A DNA stretch of 8,152 nt, taken from assembly GCA_003152795.1 (NCBI GenBank), contig PMBA01000221.1, positions 1 to 8,152 on the forward strand. Reading direction: 5' to 3'. Each line of letters begins with the position of its first letter. Within the stretch, counting starts at the first letter, position 1. The notes beneath the pieces are model-generated. The model saw only the letters and a program-made list of their open reading frames with translations. It had not been told where the DNA came from and searched no databases. Below, in pieces: positions 6,265 to 8,152 of the stretch. The position numbers were made by a program, and so were the translations under genes. This DNA is from Acidobacteriaceae bacterium. GTDB lineage: Bacteria > Acidobacteriota > Terriglobia > Terriglobales > Acidobacteriaceae.

Positions 6265-6528
6265 AGTTTGCCCCCCCGGCGACACGTCCGAGATTTACTC
6301 ATTCTTCGGTACAGTAGTTCGCCGTCGTGTGAATATTAAAGTATCGTGAACTTGGCCTCCACCCAATAGCACGCCAGTGCCTTTCATGGCACTGTTGTGC
6401 CACAACTCAGGGATTTCCCTTAGATCCAGACCGGCCGGCGATTCGCTGCCGGGGGGTGAGGAAAGACATGCGGTTCCTCTTCCGGAGACCGGACACTGGC
6501 CTCGGAACTTCGACAACACAATCGTCGA
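6265..6528 (-). promoter_or_regulatory. Region upstream of the pilin gene with promoter-like AT island
   Basis: I see no credible gene in these 264 bases. On the minus strand, an AT-rich island around 6331-6345 (GATACTTTAATATT) is the likeliest -10 region and would give a leader of about 60 bases. No convincing -35 goes with it. Upstream of it lie the inverted repeats at 6376-6406. No clear terminator for the response regulator gene was found here. Confidence 0.35.
6376..6406. promoter_or_regulatory. Cluster of three overlapping inverted repeats, possible operator
   Basis: Three perfect short inverted repeats are nested here: AGTGCC/GGCACT (6376-6393, 6-base spacer), TGGCAC/GTGCCA (6387-6402, 4-base spacer) and GTTGTG/CACAAC (6394-6406, 1-base spacer). 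The central one is a 16-base palindrome shaped like a dimeric regulator site, about 120 bases upstream of the pilin start. In RNA the outer repeats could form alternative hairpins. It is not a good sigma-54 promoter, since the GG/GC spacing is off by one. Confidence 0.4.
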
Positions 6529-7218
6529 TTACACAATCGTTTTCAGGGGAAGTCCCTGATTCACGGCAAACAGAGCCAGTTCCAAACGAGTAGAAACTCC
6601 CAGTTTGTCGAAGATATTGCTGAGGTGGTGCTTCACCGTATCCTCGCTGATTTTGAAGTATTCGGCGATTTCGCGGTTGGCATAGCCCGCCACCACCGCT
6701 GAGACAATCTCCAGTTCGCGGGGCGTGAGACCGAACTTTTTTTGTTTGGTTTCCTCGTTGGTGCTCTGCATGAGGTTGCGAAGGTATTGGACCAGATTGG
6801 AAACGCTGTCGCGGCCCACCCAGTACTCGCCGGCCATGACCGCGTGAATGCTCTTGAGCAAGAGTTGAGTGGCGGAATCCTTGAGCACCACGCCGCGAGC
6901 GCCCAACTGCAAAGCCTCCACCACCTGTTTTTTTTCCGCGGCGGCGGTCAGCAGGATGATGCGCACCGCGCCGGCCGCGCCCCCGCTGGTGTTCAGGTCG
7001 CGCAGGGCATCCAGTCCGGTGTGGTGCGGCATGGCCAGATCGAGCAGAAGAATGTCAGGCTTGATCTCGGTCGCCAGTTTCACCGCCTCGTGCCCGTCGC
7101 AGGCTTCGCCGACCACCTTCATATCGCCTTCCGATTCCAGCAGCCGCCGCAACCCGTCGCGGAAAATCGGGTGATCGTCGGCAATCACAATGCGGATGGG
7201 ATGAGTGCGTTTATCCAT
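6529..7218 (-). CDS. NarL/FixJ-family response regulator (receiver plus LuxR-type HTH)
   Basis: The 229-residue product is a DNA-binding response regulator. The receiver domain (about 8-125) has the acidic pair Asp14-Asp15, phosphoacceptor Asp60 in LLLDLAMP, Thr91 and Lys113, all the residues needed for phosphorylation and switching. After a linker (about 130-160), the C-terminal LuxR/GerE helix-turn-helix (about 163-220) shows LTPRELEIVSAVVAGYANREIAE and the recognition helix SEDTVKHHLSNIFDKLGV. Phosphorylated NarL-type regulators bind DNA as dimers and usually activate or repress promoters. Its ATG lies inside the end of the upstream histidine kinase gene (8-base overlap, ATGGATAA), so the two are translationally coupled and form a cognate pair. 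Target genes cannot be read from sequence; the pilin downstream is a candidate by position. Confidence 0.95.
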   Translation of the reverse strand: MDKRTHPIRIVIADDHPIFRDGLRRLLESEGDMKVVGEACDGHEAVKLATEIKPDILLLDLAMPHHTGLDALRDLNTSGGAAGAVRIILLTAAAEKKQVVEALQLGARGVVLKDSATQLLLKSIHAVMAGEYWVGRDSVSNLVQYLRNLMQSTNEETKQKKFGLTPRELEIVSAVVAGYANREIAEYFKISEDTVKHHLSNIFDKLGVSTRLELALFAVNQGLPLKTIV

Positions 7219-8152
7219 TGTTGGCCTTTCTCGCCGGTGGAATTCTTACTTCCAGCCGGGCGCCGTGCCCCGGAGTCGATTCTATCGCGAGTTCGCCCGC
7301 CAGCAGGCGCACCCTTTCCCGAATTACCGCTGGCCCTTTCCCGGTGGTCTGGAGTTCGGCGTCCGACAGCCTTCCGGAAAAAGAAAATCCCTTCCCGTCG
7401 TCTTCCACCGTCAATTGCAGATTACCGGCCCGCAGCGCCAACCGGACCAGGACGTGGTGCGCTCCACTGTGCTTGCGCACGTTCACCAGGCTCTCCTGCA
7501 CAATGCGCGCCAGTTCCCGGCACGCTTTCTGGGACAAGTCGACGCGCTCCAGTTCGCTGACGAACTCCGCCGCGATTCCGGTCTCCCGCCGGAAGCGCTC
7601 GACCGTGTCGGAAATGAAGCCAAGAAGCCGGTCGGCATCGACCTCGAACGACTTCATCGCCTGCATCAGTTCGCGCAGCTTCAGAACTTCTTCGCGCAGC
7701 AGTTTCTGGATCCTTCCCAGTTCGGCGTTCACCACCGGCGCCTGGGTTCCCGACTGCCGGCGCAGCACATCCAACTGCATCTCGACCGCGATCAGCGATT
7801 GAATCGCGCCGTCATGAAGTTCGCGGGCGAACCGCCCACGCTCCACCGCCCCGGCCCGCTCGCGCAAACGCCGCACCAGATACACGTTGTAGATCGCCGG
7901 TCCCACCTGCTGCGCGAATTCCTGCAGAAAGCGCAATTCCTCTTCCGGATCCCCCATCATCATGGGGTCGAAGAGGAAGACCCGGCCCGACCACTCGGTC
8001 CCGAACAGCAACGACACCGAAACCATGGCATCAAATTTTTCCACGCGGGCCAGCGCCTGCAGGAATTCCGTGCTGGCATCGCGCACCCGGCCGCCGTCGG
8101 CATTGAGCAACACCACGTGAAACCCGTTGGCGCTGCGCGACGCGTAAATCGC
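7211..8152 (-). CDS. Histidine kinase, HisKA_3 type (N-terminus beyond window edge)
   Basis: The visible 313 residues are the C-terminal part of a sensor kinase; the frame stays open to the window edge, so the start lies outside. Residues of about 1-95 look like the second half of a GAF-type sensor domain ending in a helical linker. The dimerisation/phosphoacceptor domain holds His113 in ARELHDGAIQS, typical of HisKA_3 kinases that pair with NarL-type regulators. The ATPase domain has the N-box with Asn224 (QESLVNVRKHSG) and G1 motif DDGKGF (251-256). The ATP lid reads TGKGPAVIRERV (270-281), where GLGLxGMRERV is usual, so Pro and Val replace common Leu and Gly. No membrane helix is visible, suggesting a cytoplasmic sensor, unless one lies upstream. 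The final bases overlap the response regulator start by 8 bases. Confidence 0.93.
   Translation of the reverse strand, partial: AIYASRSANGFHVVLLNADGGRVRDASTEFLQALARVEKFDAMVSVSLLFGTEWSGRVFLFDPMMMGDPEEELRFLQEFAQQVGPAIYNVYLVRRLRERAGAVERGRFARELHDGAIQSLIAVEMQLDVLRRQSGTQAPVVNAELGRIQKLLREEVLKLRELMQAMKSFEVDADRLLGFISDTVERFRRETGIAAEFVSELERVDLSQKACRELARIVQESLVNVRKHSGAHHVLVRLALRAGNLQLTVEDDGKGFSFSGRLSDAELQTTGKGPAVIRERVRLLAGELAIESTPGHGARLEVRIPPARKANNG

Noticed and set aside
6387..6402. Possible sigma-54 promoter (TGGCAC element) before the pilin
   Set aside because: The second element is TGCC at a spacing one base too short for the GG/GC pair and lacks the TTGC core; the sequence is a palindrome instead.
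6295..6519. 74-residue minus-strand frame between regulator and pilin
   Set aside because: No ribosome binding site, no recognisable motif, and it is built over inverted repeats and a promoter-like AT island. Regulatory DNA is a better explanation.

Overview
The window looks like chromosomal DNA from a high-GC Gram-negative soil-type bacterium, most likely an acidobacterium. This rests on the gene content (split methylmalonyl-CoA mutase, Gly/Pro-rich TonB-family protein, secreted M48 protease, Flp pilin beside a NarL-type two-component pair), on strong G/C preference at third codon positions, and on intergenic patches resembling dispersed repeats I associate with that phylum. The assignment is inference; no rRNA or other phylogenetic marker is present. 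No integrase, transposase, CRISPR array, tRNA or rRNA was seen.

Left part (1-2770). A small cysteine-rich, probably zinc-binding protein (88-294, +) converges on the catalytic subunit of coenzyme-B12-dependent methylmalonyl-CoA mutase (335-1966, -), with a hairpin between them. A small two-helix membrane protein (2012-2380, -) lies just upstream of the mutase and is probably co-transcribed with it. A 96-residue soluble protein of unknown function (2480-2770, +) is divergent from that pair. The mutase lacks a cobalamin-binding domain, so it needs a separate B12-binding subunit that is not in the window.

Middle part (2771-5960, +). A roughly 340-base gene-free leader carries a good extended -10 promoter candidate. 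It is followed by a TonB-family energy-transducer-like protein (3114-4166) and, 30 bases later, an exported M48 zinc metalloprotease with a large N-terminal region (4197-5960). The two probably form an operon acting in the cell envelope.

Right part (5961-8152, -). Reading leftwards from the right edge there is a histidine kinase cut by the window edge, a NarL/FixJ response regulator overlapping it by 8 bases, a roughly 260-base regulatory region rich in short inverted repeats, a small Flp-type (type IVb) pilin, and a GC-rich hairpin. The layout suggests, but does not prove, that the kinase-regulator pair controls the pilin.

Most of the window is ordinary, recognisable gene content. The points most worth a second look are the TonB-M48 pairing, the two small unrecognised proteins (Cys-rich 68 aa; acidic 96 aa), the nested inverted repeats upstream of the pilin, and the unusual ATP-lid motif of the kinase. 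I found no clear evidence of a wholly new system.
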